A DNA stretch of 64,000 bases from Patella vulgata (Eukaryota; Mollusca; Gastropoda; Patellidae): the NCBI RefSeq assembly GCF_932274485.2, contig NC_065880.2, positions 76,441,730-76,505,729 on the forward strand. Direction: 5' to 3'. Within the stretch, counting starts at the first letter, position 1. Every line of letters starts with the position of its first letter. The position numbers and the translations under genes were made by a program. Under the pieces are notes generated by a model. The model saw only the letters and a list, made by a program, of their open reading frames with translations, ran no database searches and was not told the DNA's origin. Of this stretch, positions 23,128-35,675 are shown one piece after another.

Positions 23128-23142
23128 GATATACAATAGACG

Positions 23143-23589
23143 ATGGAAGTGAAGGAAGTGGTTTTGTTATTTACTCTGCTACACTTGTCATCGTCCACTA
23201 CTTCAGGTTTGTTATATTCATCATATTAGATGAAAATTATTTTTTTAAAAATAAACATAACTTTTGGATGCTTTTGCATTTAAAATTAATCATGGAAGAA
23301 AAACACACGGCGAAAGCTGTTAGGTTGATGCACTACTCAGGTGCGCTACTAAAAAAAAATCAGAAGTGTCACCTGGTGTTCTGGAATAGTAAGCATACTC
23401 TACAGTATGCACAACCTTAGTCATTATTTGTAATTTCGACTAGGATTTCTAGAAGCCAACTAAGTTGTTTAAATACAACAATGAAACTAGGGCTAAGTGC
23501 GAGTCCGAAATACAAATCAAGGCAGTTTCAGTATACCATACTTCGTGCTAACATAACCTTCTAAAATCGAAGTCGCCACAGTTGACTAA

Positions 23590-23637
<48 letters not shown>

Positions 23638-26600
23638 GGTTTAACGTCCACTCGTCACAAACTAGGTCATTTCGGGACTAACACATGGTTTAATTTTATT
23701 TCAATAATTCGCTTGCGCGTAGGGGTCTTTAGCAGTGGGAGGAAACCGGAGAACCCGGAGAAAACCCACGAGGTTGGACAGGCGACCCTACTCCTTGCCA
23801 CGTACAACCGGGGATTCGAAAACACGCCAGTTGACTCAATGACAGACTTTATGGTACAGCGCGCACGCGCTAACCATTCAGCCACCCAACCCCCGGTTGA
23901 CTAAATACATGCTTTGTGATTTTATTAGCTGGTACCAATTTTGGCTAGCGTGCTTGTCGTTGCCCTTTTCTTAAGAATTAAATTCGTTCGTTTGAATTTG
24001 GTAAGTGTTCTCCTGGTGGGAATTGATTCTTGTTGACCTTTATATTATTGAACACTTGAGCTAAATACCAGGGACCTGTTTCACGAACTTTTAACTAAGA
24101 TAAAATCCAAATTTAAGTAATTTGACTGGGTAATATTAGATTTTAGTGCTTAGACAATCAGAATTGAAGTATCTACTAAAATTGGATTTTATCTTTAGTT
24201 AAAATTTCGAGAAACCGGGTCCAGGATCCATTCATCACGTTCACGACCCATATTACATCGGCTAAATCTGTTTGTTAAGACCAGCTCAATTTTTGTCAAG
24301 GTCCTTGAGATGCAAATAAGGTTAGGGCACGTGATTGTTGGCGAGATTGTAGGTTAAGGTTAGGGTAAGCATTGGGGCTAGGTCCAGGGTTTTGGGATCA
24401 GCGCTAGCCCTATTTACATCTCGTGAGCTATGGCAAAAAATTGAGCTGGCCTTATCATTTAGCACGACCCACATTACATCCACAGTGTCTTAATGGCGTC
24501 GTCGCGTGCAACGCTGGTTCCGTTGCATATTGCTATGAATGAAGTCATGGAAATGATATATATTATCAAATAATTATTAAAACCTCTGCATGCCCATTAC
24601 TATGTGTGTAGTCCTGGAGACGACATATAACCTAAAACAATGAATAAACAATGACTATCCATATATGCACACCAGTTCCCAAATTACCGAGCCGTCTGGG
24701 TAAGATTCGATAATAAAAAGGGGATTAACATGCTTTTTTTTTTGCTCCATCTGGACGAGTTGACTACGAGGGAAATTGTGCTCTGGCAGCGACGCTAGGA
24801 CGAACTTCCAACTTCAAGGGATCTTCAACGCGCACGCGCACGTGTACATGAGGCCTCAACATTACCACCCACCCGAATGAGCAGACGTCGTTCCCAGCCA
24901 GTTCCCCCGTCTTGCACAACCGACAAGGGAGAACCACCTCAGAAAATCCCGAGAAACATTATCGGCCTACACCGGGATCGAACCAGGGACCTCTAAGTTT
25001 ACAAGCCAGCGCCCTACTCACTGAGCTATTGCGGCTCCTTTGGTAAGATTCACTGCGGGGCCATTTTGGCCTATTTTGGCAGTGACGAACAAGGGTTAAC
25101 GAAAGGATTAGCACAGATTAGGCCTTTGTTCATATTTCTGTTTCTTTCTTTTTGATTAGATATAAAGACAAGTTACGCATGTAAAAGTCAGGTTTACGTT
25201 AGCTGCTACACGCATATATTACAATGTGCTCCTGGCGAGAGAATTTTTCTTCACTCGGCGGACTACGGCTTTACCAAAGGGCGACAGGATTGTTTAAGAA
25301 ACTGTCCAGATGATCATTCGAACTCACATTCCTGGCAACTAATGGATACAAAATGTACGAAAACCTTCGAGAGAGATCATCTGAGCGATCTTACTTCAAT
25401 GTGCAATGGACGTGAACAGTGCTTTTTTCATTCACCTAAGTCAACGATTTTTCCTGGCTGTAATAGGCTTTGGAGGCTTTGGAGGCGAGATTATGATGAA
25501 TATACCTACACCCGTATTATGTATGACTGCAGACAAGGTAATCTCCCCTTTGCATTTATTTACTACGTAAATTCTCGATTGAACGTTCCGGAATTGAATT
25601 CTCTAAATGCCCAAAATAGTGACAATCGAGTTAAAAGTTGAATTTTGGGCTACAAGGCATGCTTCGACTGCATAAGAAATATATCGACCAATCATGACAG
25701 TTGAAGCATATTCATTGTGTTTAATTACGTCACGATTCTACCCACACCACCTCAGTCGTAGGGGCTGACAGAATTGTGACAGGACTAAATTCCACGCCAA
25801 TCGATTGCAATTATATCAATTCGGGACGTTCCGGATTGAGAATCAAGCATACCCTTTATGTCTCGTTATGGAGTTGGGGTTACGATGACTCAGTACTAGG
25901 ACATTTTCTTACTATCCAGAAAGTTCCTGGTTCGATTGACCTGAGAAGTTTCTTGGGCTTTTCCAGCGTGGTTTCCGCTTGTCAGTGTAGAACGGATGGT
26001 TTAACGAGGCACAGTGTCTAGTTGTTTGGGTGGGACGAAAATAGAGGTCCCGTGAACACGTTGGCGTACACATAAAAGAACCCCTAACAATTGAAATTCA
26101 ATGAAGTATAGCTGGGAACTATAGCGAAAAATCTGGGATAAAGTGGTCAGTTTGTTTTTTAATCGTTTAAATAAAATAAAACCAAGTACGAACAATCCAA
26201 ACCATAAGACAGAATTCGAAGTCCTAAAAAACGTTATAGGCAAAATAGTGTATTCAAGCAAAATAGTGTAATCAGCAAATGGACTGCTCCTCGTCTCCAG
26301 GTTGATTGTAGAAGAAAGGCTGCTGAATATAGGCCTACGAGATACGTACAACCATAGAAATATATAAATAGACTAAAACGACCGTCACGCCATCTTGGTA
26401 CATTGATTCTGATGACGTCGCGTGTTGTAAATTCAATAAATCCGTCTTCGTTTCACGTTAGGCTTTGAAGAAAGAATGTCGTAAAAACAACTCATTAATA
26501 TACTCACAGGTCTATTTATATATTTCTGTCCGTTCAACTGTCTGCACCCAAAAAGGTTGTATAGTATTACACAAGATGACACCATAACGAGAAGCTACGG

Positions 26601-27596
26601 TAAACTCCTTATTGAGCTAAACATACATTATGCAAGAGCTAAATCTGCCCATTGCAGGTCTTTCTTTATAATTTAATCATGAAATGGATAATCGAGACTA
26701 TGTTTTTTTATGGTACGGACTTTAGTAATGAGGATCGAGGCTAGGACGAAATTTCAATCGCTTACTTCTCGGTTCAGAGTGGATTAATTTGACTGAAATT
26801 TTCAGCAAATTTACTTTCCATTATCTAGTTTTTAACGATTAAAGTGAGAACTGTCAGCTCTTTATCTAATCTCCCATAATTTATCTTTAACTGGGATTTT
26901 GATAATCGTTAAAAAAGAAATTAAGCTGGTTTACTTGTACTCAACATTGATTGACCTAGAACAAAATTTGTTTTACTTTCAGCTTCATATCCGATAACAA
27001 CACCACAAGTATCTGTTATTGCTTCCCCTCCATCAACCCACGAGACGCTATCACCAAACACAACTGACATGTCCCAATCAAATGCTTCAAGCAATCCAAG
27101 CAGTATGATAACATCGTCGGCAAATCATACTAGCAATATAACAGATTTCACAGTTAACACCGTTGAACCAGATGCTTCAGAAATGACGTCACCTAGTAAG
27201 TAGGCTACCTGTAAATATAACGTCATCCTAGGTCAGTGCTTATGTGGAGACTTGACCTCTCCCCCAAATTCTTAAACCTAACGCTCAATCCACATATGCC
27301 ATATGGGCAGGACCGTCTCCAATTTCTCCATACTAGTACCAAGTTTCTATTTCAATATAATTACTGATTACACCTAACAATGTGGCGAGGTTCCCTTATT
27401 AGTTTCCAAGGGGAGCGGGTGGGGGTGGGGTGATCGAATGGATAGCGCGTATGCGTTGTATCATAATGTCTGTCACTGGCGTGGTTTTCTCGAAGTCCTC
27501 CGGTTTCCTCCCACTGCTAAAGACCCCTACGCGCAAGCGATTTATTTAAATATGTTAGTACCGAAATGACCTAGTTTATGTCGAGTGGACGTTACA

Positions 27597-27646
<50 letters not shown>

Positions 27647-29459
27647 GCTATTGGTTTCAATACTGCATCTTTTGCTAATTTTCCTTTGTTCGTTTTTTTA
27701 TTTTGTGTTCGTTTATTTATATATTTCTCGTCTTTTATATATAGATTATGGTGTAACTGTTGGGATTATTACAGGAATCGTTGCGGTCATTTGTATTTTA
27801 GCAATAGTTATCTTGGTTATCTTGATTAAACGGTAGGTTTATAATCTTATTTATGGTGTAATGGTTTAACAGCGACCCGCCCCCACACCCCAAATAAATG
27901 TTTGAAAACCCACACACGACCCGAACGTGACATGGTCTGACATGAAAATAGTGTTCAGATGACGAGAAGCCCCCCCCCCCCCCCACACACACACACCAAC
28001 TCCACCACAGTTATGCAAAACCGCTTACATTGTCCTAACAGAAATTTGAGTTTCTACCACATTACGTTTTAATGCTCTATGTATGGCCATAGGTAGCGCC
28101 TAGCTGCTCATAACTATTGTGCGGATTGGGATTGGGCGTGGTCATAACGACAGCCTATTATCAGAAGCTAGTACAGACATAGTATCTCCAAACGCACGAT
28201 TACGCTTTAACCATTTAACCAAGGGGATGGGGGTGAGGAATTTCCGTGCTCGCAGCCCTCCCATTCCCACCCTATAATGGACTATCCACAATTGACACTT
28301 CTGGCAAGTTTCCCCAGAAAACATGATTTTGTATGAGATATCGACTTCGTTAAACATGCATTATGCAAGAGCTAAATCTGCCTATTGCAGGCCTTTCTTT
28401 AGGCCCTAAGTGTTATATAGACTATTTGTAATTGAAATTAGACATTGATTTACACGACAAGACCATAATCAACTCTTAATGCCATCGGATGCCTCCAATT
28501 TTAACAGATTTGAATCCGATCTGCTGTTTAACCGTAAAAAATGGATAATCGAATCTTTGTTTATTATCGTAACAACGGTAACAATGACAATCGAGGCTAA
28601 CGTGAAATTGAAATGAGAATTTCGTGGCTCAGAGTGAAGTAATTTGACTGAAATTTTCAGCATATTTCATTTACATTATCTATTTTTTTTTAACTATTAT
28701 AGCGAGGAACTGTCAGCTCTTTATCTAATCTTCCATAATGCCGCTTTAAGCCCCTCGAACGAATTGCATTGCATGGCCTCGCCGAATGAGTCCTTAGTGT
28801 ATCAAAATACTCCAACAATCTCTAGATGTATATATGCCATTTATTTCAGGAGGAGGAGGAGGATTATAAAAGATAAACAACTGGGCATATCCAATCCAGC
28901 TTATGTAACTAATAACTATGCCATAATAACAACAAACGATAACTCTACGTACATCGACTTTTGTGGGCCATCGACCAGCGTTAATTACAGGAATAATCAT
29001 TTGCATAATTCCAAGAACTTTAACTCAGAAGCTGATACAGATGAACACGTTTACAACAATGTTGGCGAGGCCACTGATTCAGAAAATATGAACGTTTATT
29101 GTAATAGTATGGCGTCTTCGATTGTAGCGGAACGTATTAATTACAATCATTGGCACGAATTAAAGGACAGCAACTCTGCTCCATCTAAAACTAAAAATGT
29201 GTACAATCACCTGAACGATTCTGAGGTAGTAGGCAGCTCTGACAATATCTACATGCCTTTTGATGGTATCGGTGAGGCAGTTAAAGGAATCGCGGACAGT
29301 GAGTGCGAAAAGCGCGACATATCTTCAGAAGATGATATAAATAACCCGCGCGGTGTGAATCACAAGAACAAGATTAGCCGAAATTTATCGAAGGCCAATA
29401 ACTCACGTTTGAAAAAAACTCCTGATTATGAAAATGTTGCAATATTCAAAGATAAATAA
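23143..29459 (+). CDS. Single-SUEL-domain lectin receptor with tyrosine-motif tail (paralogue 1)
   Basis: Predicted type I membrane protein of 450 aa from five exons: 23143-23206 (UTR exon starts 23128), 25160-25537, 26983-27195, 27745-27832 and 28850-29459. Intron phases are 1,1,1,2 and all sites are AG/GT. Residues 1-21 are a signal peptide (MEVKEVVLLFTLLHL). Residues about 29-147 are a SUEL/galactose-binding lectin domain: ACKSQ, ADYGFT for the usual YGR, CNGREQC, FPGC for DPC, IMYDC at the end. Residues 148-218 are a Ser/Thr-rich stalk with several N-glycosylation sites. The membrane helix spans about 224-245, followed by a basic KRRRRR stop-transfer. The 202-residue tail has NPAY (263-266), pYxN-type sites at Y294, Y316, Y331 and Y441, and YMPF (382-385). 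No exact family is recognised. SUEL domains bind rhamnose or galactose in known proteins, but ligand binding here is inference. Paralogue 2 lies 8 kb downstream. Confidence 0.82.
23589..23897 (-). repeat. SINE A with (GA)n
   Basis: Full-length reverse copy in intron 1 of the first SUEL gene, starting with about 21 GA units and ending with the tRNA-like head (GCTAACCATTCAGCCACCCA). Confidence 0.93.
24071..24222. repeat. MITE M2
   Basis: Ends GGGACCTGTTTCACGAACTT and, in complement, GGACCCGGTTTCTCGAAAT. Slightly diverged. Confidence 0.82.
24276..24456. repeat. MITE M3
   Basis: AAGACCAGCTCAATTTTTGT at the left and AAAATTGAGCTGGCCTTA at the right, inverted. Confidence 0.82.
24738..25038 (-). 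repeat. SINE B
   Basis: Reverse copy in intron 1 of the first SUEL gene, from CTCCATCTGGACGAGTTGAC to the head (CCTACTCACTGAGCTATTGC). It ends about 120 bp before the lectin exon. Confidence 0.85.
25583..25860. repeat. Repeat M10, undivided copy
   Basis: Begins CGTTCCGGAATTGAATTCTC and ends GGACGTTCCGGATTGAGAAT. It shares its inner blocks with the split copy at 8155-8630. It starts only 40 bp after the lectin exon. Confidence 0.55.
25865..26098 (+). repeat. SINE B, diverged
   Basis: Weak head, then GTTCCTGGTTCGATTGACC, GCGTGGTTTCCGCTTGTCAG and GTGAACACGTTGGCGTACAC. The tail is missing. Confidence 0.75.
26618..26889 (-). repeat. MITE M1, 94 bp before the stalk exon
   Basis: Reverse copy: GCTAAACATACATTATGCAA, GCAGGTCTTTC, ending CCATAATTTATCTTTAA. 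A central block is deleted. It sits directly before the acceptor of the 26983 exon. Confidence 0.8.
27412..27642 (+). repeat. SINE A with (CT)n tail
   Basis: In the intron before the membrane-helix exon. About 60 bp of the body is deleted, but the head GGTGATCGAATGGATAGCGC and tail GGACGTTACACCCC are clear. The (CT)n tract ends about 100 bp before the acceptor. Confidence 0.88.
28351..28750 (-). repeat. MITE M1, 100 bp before the tail exon of paralogue 1
   Basis: Nearly full-length reverse copy: GTTAAACATGCATTATGCAA through AATTTGACTGAAATTTTCAG to CTTCCATAATGCCGCTTTAA. Part of it is open in the reading frame of the tail exon, but the acceptor at 28848 marks the real exon start. Confidence 0.85.
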
Positions 29460-29754
29460 ATTTGAACTTTAAACGAAATTGTCTTTTTAAAATTAAATAT
29501 AAAATTAGACTTTGTACGCTGTTTTGAAGAAGAACTGATTGACTTGTTTAGATAAACTGGCGAATATTTTCGGTTTCCCAAAACCAGGTCTATTATGTAG
29601 CATCATTTAGCTGGATATAAAGTGACGATTTTCGTGTGTGAGGTGAAGTGTGTTCATTTTATTTAGAACTCTTTTTAAAAATTCCATCGTTGATATTGTA
29701 TTCTTTCATTATTCTTTGTGCTTTTGTACGCTTTCTGGAACACGTGATACCATG

Positions 29755-30030
29755 TAGTTAAATAGCTAACATCGTATGTGGTAGTTATATAGCTAACAAT
29801 GTGTGTGGTAGTTAGGGTACCGTAGTTAGATATAGCTAATATTGTGTATTATAGTTAAATAGCTAAGATTGTGTGCGTTGGTTAAATAGCTAAGATTGTG
29901 TATTGTAGTTAAATAGTTAAGATTGTGTGCCGTAATTAAATATCTAACATGATGTAATTATGTAGCTAACATATTATTGTATGTGTGTTGTAAATAAATA
30001 ATTAATATTATATGTGGTAATTCAGTTATA
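29755..30030. repeat. Degenerate minisatellite, unit about 28 bp
   Basis: About nine diverged copies of TAGTTAAATAGCTAAGATTG plus a GTGT-rich spacer, immediately downstream of paralogue 1. Confidence 0.85.
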
Positions 30031-30130
30031 CAGTGTAGTTAAAAATATATTTCGAATTCAAGTCAACGTTATTATATCGTCGTAAAAATAAATTTACCCG
30101 TAGGTTCACTAGGCTATTTTTTGTATTTAC

Positions 30131-30382
30131 CGAATGGTTAGCACGTGGGCGCTGTATTATAAGGTCTGTCATTGAATCAACTGGCGTGGTTTCGATTCCC
30201 CAGTTGTACGTGACAAGGAGTAGGCTCACCTGTCCAATCTAGTTGGGTTTTTTTCGGATCCTCCGCCCCGCCCCCCCCCCCCCCCGCACTAAAGACCCCT
30301 ACGCGCAAGCGGATTATTGAAATAAGAATGAACCATTATGTTAGTCCCGAAATGACTTAGTTCGTGTCGAGTGGACGTTAAA

Positions 30383-30436
<54 letters not shown>
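30131..30436 (+). repeat. SINE A with long (CT)n tail
   Basis: Head CCGAATGGTTAGCACGTGGG, conserved body with a C-run expansion near 30261, and a tail of about 23 CT units. Confidence 0.92.
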
Positions 30437-30438
<2 letters not shown>

Positions 30439-30600
30439 ACTCCATTGCATGGAAATGAAATTGAGTTTAACTTCCTGTCTTTTTGCACCAACAGATCAAA
30501 TGAGGACGGACATACACCATGTGAAATGAGGTCATTCAACACTGACAATAGGACACTGCTCAGAAATATCCCCCACTGAGCCACAGTGACCGCCATTTAC
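30437..30600 (-). repeat. SINE B, internally deleted
   Basis: Reverse tail (GAGTTTAACTTCCTG, GGACGGACATACACCAT) joined directly to the head (CACTGAGCCACAGTGACC). Confidence 0.7.
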
Positions 30601-30876
30601 CCTAGTATGCGTGTCATGCGCGATATAGAAGTGGCATATTATTTTCGAAACACCTGATACCACGTTTCCATAGCAACGCCATTTAGTTATTATGTTGTTT
30701 ACTTTATAAACTATACTATTTTTGTCTTTATTGTATTTATTGATTGTCCGTGTTCGAAGCCGTTGAAATATTTCCTACTTATTCTGTACCTCGGTTAAGT
30801 AAAAAAAAAAAAAAAAAACACACGGCAAATGGTATATTATGTTGTTATATAAAAGTAGGGTCAGATCTAAATATTA

Positions 30877-31036
30877 AGGCCACCTGCAGATTTGGTCATG
30901 GTCACGCGATGGAAACGGGGTTAGTGCACGTGGTTGTTGCCGAGGACTGTGGGTTAGGGCTAGAGCTAGAGCTAGGTCTTACTGGGGTAGGGCTAGGTTT
31001 AAGAATTTGGGGGAGAGGTTAAGTCTCCACATCAGC
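30877..31036. repeat. MITE M3-like copy
   Basis: AAGGCCACCTGCAGATTTGG and CACGCGATGGAAACGGGG match the copy at 18698. The end (AAGAATTTGGGGGAGAGGTT) recurs in reverse at about 27255. Confidence 0.65.
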
Positions 31037-31120
31037 ATCATTTCATTTATACCCACCTGTATGTAATGGGTCATAAACCCCGACCACAAAGTACTAGTTT
31101 ACCTTCCATTGAATCGAGGG

Positions 31121-31264
31121 TTATATAAAGCGAGATCTTAAGGAAAACACTTTAATACGACGGGCACGTAGTAGTTAGTGTAGCTCCACGCCAGTTCGAG
31201 GCAGGTTGCTATTCATACACACAGTTACTTGTTTATTATATTATACTGCTAGGCTGCTTTATTA
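31121..31264 (+). promoter_or_regulatory. Candidate TATA box and 5' UTR exon for the second SUEL receptor
   Basis: TTATATAAAG at 31121-31130, then about 130 bp ending in a donor (TTTATTAT|GTAAGT). The signal-peptide exon at 37128 needs an upstream non-coding exon, and this fits in order and strand. No transcript evidence. Confidence 0.3.
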
Positions 31265-31269
31265 TGTAA

Positions 31270-31870
31270 GTCCTACCTGTTCGACTAGCCTGCCTTCCTA
31301 GAAAACTAAAAATACAAAATATATTAAGTCACCGTGAGTTATAAAACATTACATAAGGGTATGTAGTATAATACCAAGGATATAAGGGATTATATTACAC
31401 AGAAGGGTATACTCCAGGATCTTAATAATGATCATGACATTATTGAACCAGAGCGTATAACTCACAGGTAGATAGATAGGTACGTAGAAATTTATTTATT
31501 CCGTCTTTGAAAAATGTTTAAACGAATATGTATCTAATCCTTGAGCGACATTTAGCGATCGCGCACAACACCAAAAAACATAAAACTTTAACACAATTTA
31601 TATGGAACAAAATCACTGTTTGTAAACATATAGCAGAACGTTTTAGAAAGTCTTTTCTTATGGTTTACAAGCACATATTTGATTGTTTTCCTTATAAATT
31701 GTGTTGTTTTTCTGAATATGTATTTGTTCTGTATTGTGATATGTTTTGATGTACAGTTATAAATGTATATACTTATAAAGGAATATATTGGGTTATTAAA
31801 GATCTAGTTTGGTAGTTATAGAGTCTGTTGCTAAAGTCGCAATATATATTTCTTCTGTATAATACTAAAT
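31270..31870. other. No gene seen
   Basis: AT-rich sequence with no recognisable exon. A plus-strand frame of 73 codons at 31528-31749 resembles no known domain. Confidence 0.4.
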
Positions 31871-31873
31871 TGT

Positions 31874-32142
31874 GGGGGGGGGGGGTAGATCATCACGTCT
31901 GTCATTGAGTCAAGTGGCGTGGTTAAGATCCCACAATTGTACCTGAAACTGTGAGGATCGCCTATCTAACCTCGTGGGTTTCTTCAGGTCCTCTGGGTTC
32001 TCCGGGTCCACCATTTTCCTCTCACTGTAAAAGACACTTACGCGTAGGCGAATTATTGAAATATAATTGAAACATGTTAGTTCCGAAATTACCCAGTTTG
32101 TGTCGATTGGACGTTAAACCCCATTTCTCTCTCTCTTTTATT
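31874..32142 (+). repeat. SINE A
   Basis: A G-run, ATCACGTCTGTCATTGAGTC, the body with extra CCGGGTCC-type repeats, and the tail TGGACGTTAAACCCCATTTC. Confidence 0.88.
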
Positions 32143-32331
32143 AAAATTGCAATATTTATTTATTTCTTTTATATACTAAATTGTGATACTTGATTTACAA
32201 TTAAATTTTATTAAGGTTTATAAGTTAAAGGCTATAAATTCTATACTTTTAACAAGAATATCGTGGGTCATTAAAGAGCTGGTTTGGTGGTTAGAACCTT
32301 CTATTAAAGTTGCAATATGATTTTTCAATAC

Positions 32332-32455
32332 ACAAGTCACATTTCTATGGAATACAATAACTACAAAATACTGATCTTATTATTATTTCTGATCTTTAAT
32401 TATCCAGCTCAGTAATTAACAGTTATTGTATTCCATACATATTGTGACGTGTGTA
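32332..32455. repeat. Palindromic MITE M11
   Basis: GTCACATTTCTATGGAATAC and AGTTATTGTATTCCATACAT are inverted around an AT-rich core. A second member is at 63252-63378. Confidence 0.75.
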
Positions 32456-32819
32456 TATCCTTTTTAAATACCGCTATTCATATTGTTGTCCTTTGGAAAA
32501 AGGCAAAGTCTCCGTTATTGATGTCCGTTGTGCAGGAAATTTGGCATGCTTGTTCCTTGGGGAATAACTCGTCGATCTTTAATGTGAAGCGACAAGATGT
32601 CGTCGATGACGTCATAACAAGTTCTGGTCCATAGTATCATAGTAGGCTAAACTTGTTCCAATTTATTTTTGAAATTGCAATATTTATCGCTCGATATCAC
32701 CACTTTCTATAACAGACAGCATTTTGCTGGGCAACTAAATTAAGAAAATGGGTTTTAAACACTGTTTATGAAAAATATGGAGCTTGTAGGACACAGTAAG
32801 TCACAGATGTTTTCACTCT

Positions 32820-32987
32820 ATGAAAAGATTGAACTTTATTATATTTTGAATTAATAACAATATGAAAAGATTGAACCTTATTATATTTTGAATTAATAAC
32901 AATATGAAAAGATTGAACCTTATTATATTTTGAATTAATAACAATATGAAAAGATTGAACTTTATTATATTTTGAATTAATAACAAT
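32820..32987. repeat. Tandem array, 4 x 42 bp
   Basis: Four near-identical units starting ATGAAAAGATTGAAC at 32820, 32862, 32904 and 32946. They differ at one base or so, indicating recent expansion. Confidence 0.95.
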
Positions 32988-33059
32988 ATTGCTTCTTTAA
33001 AGCCCCAGCATTCCAGAACAATGGTTAATCGTAGACTTTAAAACATCAAACAATTCAAA

Positions 33060-33125
33060 GTTAGCTAAGAGAAAGCTTAGCGTCCGCTCGACACAATCTA
33101 GGGTCACTTGTGGTCTTTAGCATTG
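33060..33125 (-). repeat. SINE A tail fragment
   Basis: AAGCTTAGCGTCCGCTCGAC, ACTAGG-like block and GTGGTCTTTAGCA in SINE A order. The rest is missing. Confidence 0.6.
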
Positions 33126-33451
33126 ACAAAAACTCGACAAACTACAGAAAACCAATACTACTTGTCACGTGGTATCAAAACCCGAAATCGGCATGTAGAT
33201 TTTACAGTGTAACTCTAAACAGATTTATTGACGAATGTCTTGGAGAACGTGTGTTGCATGTACACTACAAAAGGACAATACACGATAAAATACAGAATTT
33301 GTTAAAGAGGAACTTGTCCCATACGCTTGATAATCTTCTTTTTGTTCTTCATGTAGTCAGGCTTTTAACAAAATACATAAGGCTACGTCAGTTTGGGGAG
33401 TATCGACATGAGACTTTGGCATGATTCACATTCAGCCAATGGAGCGTCGAT

Positions 33452-33602
33452 TGACAAACTGAGTAGTTTGTGTGACAGGCCGAGTTGTTTGTTTGAGTTT
33501 GACAGGCCGAGTTGTTAGGTTTGACAGGCCGAGTTGTTTGTTTGATAGGCCGAGTTGTTTGTTTGATGGGCTGAGTTGTTAGTTTGACCGACTGAGTTGT
33601 TT
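33452..33602. repeat. Minisatellite, unit about 22 bp
   Basis: Six or seven diverging copies of GACAGGCCGAGTTGTTTGTTT. Confidence 0.9.
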
Positions 33603-33962
33603 ATATCCTAGTTTTGCTTACCATAGATTTGATTATCACCCATAGCCTCTCCTTTGGATAAAATACACCTTGGGCGCTTTCTTGCAAAGACATTGTGTGT
33701 TATCCAAAAAAGCTAGATCAAGCCTGTTTTGTGGCTTCCTGTGGCAAGTTTCTTAGGAAACATTTGTCTACGAAATCATCCTTGGCGGAAGTGAACGTAA
33801 AACTCCGAGAAAAAAGAAGAAGAAGAGTGGATTATAATCCAGACAAAGACATGCTAACTAGCACAGTTTAACAGATTATCAATTTGAAAGCAAGCTAATG
33901 GCTTAGGGTCTGATTTTATTAATTACTTGTTAGTTTACAACAGAAATATTTGTTTTTTTGCC

Positions 33963-34066
33963 CACTATTAGTATGTGCAGGAGAACCGTACTACACGAAA
34001 AACAAAACCGATGAGACAAACCTGCAGACAAGACAAACTACACAGACATAAGCAACAAATATCTAT
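33963..34066. repeat. Copy of the unnamed repeat at 16575
   Basis: ACTACACGAAAAACAAAACC and ATAAGCAACAAATATC, in the same order as the first copy. Confidence 0.55.
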
Positions 34067-34069
34067 TCA

Positions 34070-34615
34070 AGAGACAGTATATATAATAATACAGTGCAGG
34101 GCTTGGACAGGAAGACCCTTGATGATTCACAATTCTATTGGTGTAAGTAGGTGTCGTTATATAGGATATGGTTACTTATCGTGATGATATAACAGATGGT
34201 TAATGATGAATACTTTCACAATGGTTCAACACATAAATAAATTTAGATTCATTTGTCATATTAGATTCATGACCTGTGAATAAAAAGGAATGTTGTAACG
34301 AACTGGTTCAGATTATGACGAACTAGGCCGTGTTATGACGACGGATTATATTTTTTAAACTATGAGAGGTCTAAAATCTGTTTATTTAAAGTCGTATCAT
34401 TTTGAAAAGCAAGCTATGCTATGTATGTCGTGTTCAATGCAGGGCATTCTTACTGTTACTTCTTGTTTTGTGTGTGTGAGTGTGGGGGGGGGGGGGTAGT
34501 CCATCGGAGAGGTATCTGGGCTCTCGAGTGGAACCTGTCACGTTCTGATCCGTGAGAGGATGTACGAATGATATAAAGATGCGTTGTCGACAACTTTATA
34601 AATTGTTGTACACTG
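34070..34615. other. No gene seen
   Basis: Contains a G-run near 34485 and nothing else I can name. Confidence 0.35.
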
Positions 34616-34618
34616 GAA

Positions 34619-35040
34619 AAAGCGCAGGCTCGTAACGGGGTGGGGGGGGGGCTGTGAAAAAAAATCGTCGACCATAAAAACAATAGATATACATTGTCCG
34701 CCAATTTTACAGCAACCCTGAGAACACTCCTCACCCCCCTCGTCGCTCTGAGCTAGTTACGGCCTTGAAAGGCTATTGTCCGGATAATTTTCTCATACCT
34801 ACCTTTGCACACTTAACCCTGTGTTATTCTCAAAATTGAAAAAAAATTGTCGACCATAAAACAATAGATATACATTGTCCGTCAATTTTACAGTACCCCC
34901 GAGAACACGCCCCGCCCCCATCGTCGCTCTGAGGTAGTTACGGCCCTGAAGAAGCGTAACTGGGAAGGCTACTGTCCGGCCAATTTTCTCATACCCTACC
35001 CTTACGCACTTAACCCTGTGTTATTCCTAAAATTACCGAC
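34619..35040. repeat. Repeat M8, two consecutive copies
   Basis: GTCGACCATAAAA, CAATAGATATACATTGTCCG, GAGAACAC and TAGTTACGGCC occur in both units (starting about 34665 and 34845). The end GTAGTTACGGCCCTG mirrors CAGG..CGTAAC at the start, suggesting a hAT-type terminus. Confidence 0.65.
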
Positions 35041-35411
35041 ATATTGTGAGACGTTAAACTTCACTCCTCTCCATTAGCATATATTTTGTACACTGGGCTA
35101 TTAACTCGCCGTAACGTTAGACCACCCAATTTATGTGTACCAGAGAAATCCCATAACTATCGTTACCAATTACAAATTGTTCTGTTTTCGGGCACACCTC
35201 TCTCTTTTCAACCCCCGTATCCATTTGGACACAACCCTTCTCCACTTTCACCACAACCAACTTCATTTTTATCCAACGGCTCTCCATTTTCACCCCATCG
35301 TCTCCATTTGCACCCCACCCGTCTCCATTTTCATTCCACCCCAACTATACGCATTCCGACTCCTCGCCATTAGGACTTTCTGCACCTGCTTCTGCTACTG
35401 TGCGGTTCTTA

Positions 35412-35675
35412 GTTGCCACGGTGGCATAGCGAACAAGACGCGGATCTGGCAAGGAACAGCGTCTAGTTGTTCGTATGGGACGAAAAACCAATGTGCCCCA
35501 AGTAAACTTTGGCGTGCACGTAAAAGAACCCCTGACAGTTCGATAAATTCGATAAAGAATGTGGAAACGCCACTGTCAGAGCAAAACTTTCATTATGGTC
35601 TTCTGTATGTTATATGCCCGTCATCCTAAACCGGGCCAGTGTCGAAAAATAGGACGTTAAACCCCATTTCATTTT
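35412..35675 (+). repeat. SINE B, internally deleted
   Basis: GCCACGGTGGCATAGCGAAC, then a jump to ACAGCGTCTAGTTGTTCG, GCGTGCACGTAAAAGAACCC and the tail ATAGGACGTTAAACCCCATT. Confidence 0.83.

Noticed and set aside
28644-28849. N-terminal extension of the tail-exon frame of paralogue 1
   Set aside because: It reads M1 MITE sequence. The acceptor TTTATTTCAG at 28849 and the matching phase of the membrane exon mark the true start.
32820-32987. Regular tandem repeats considered as a CRISPR array
   Set aside because: The units are contiguous without unique spacers, and the DNA is plainly eukaryotic.
33110-33424. 104-codon plus-strand frame
   Set aside because: No recognisable motif or splice context. 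It begins in a SINE A remnant.
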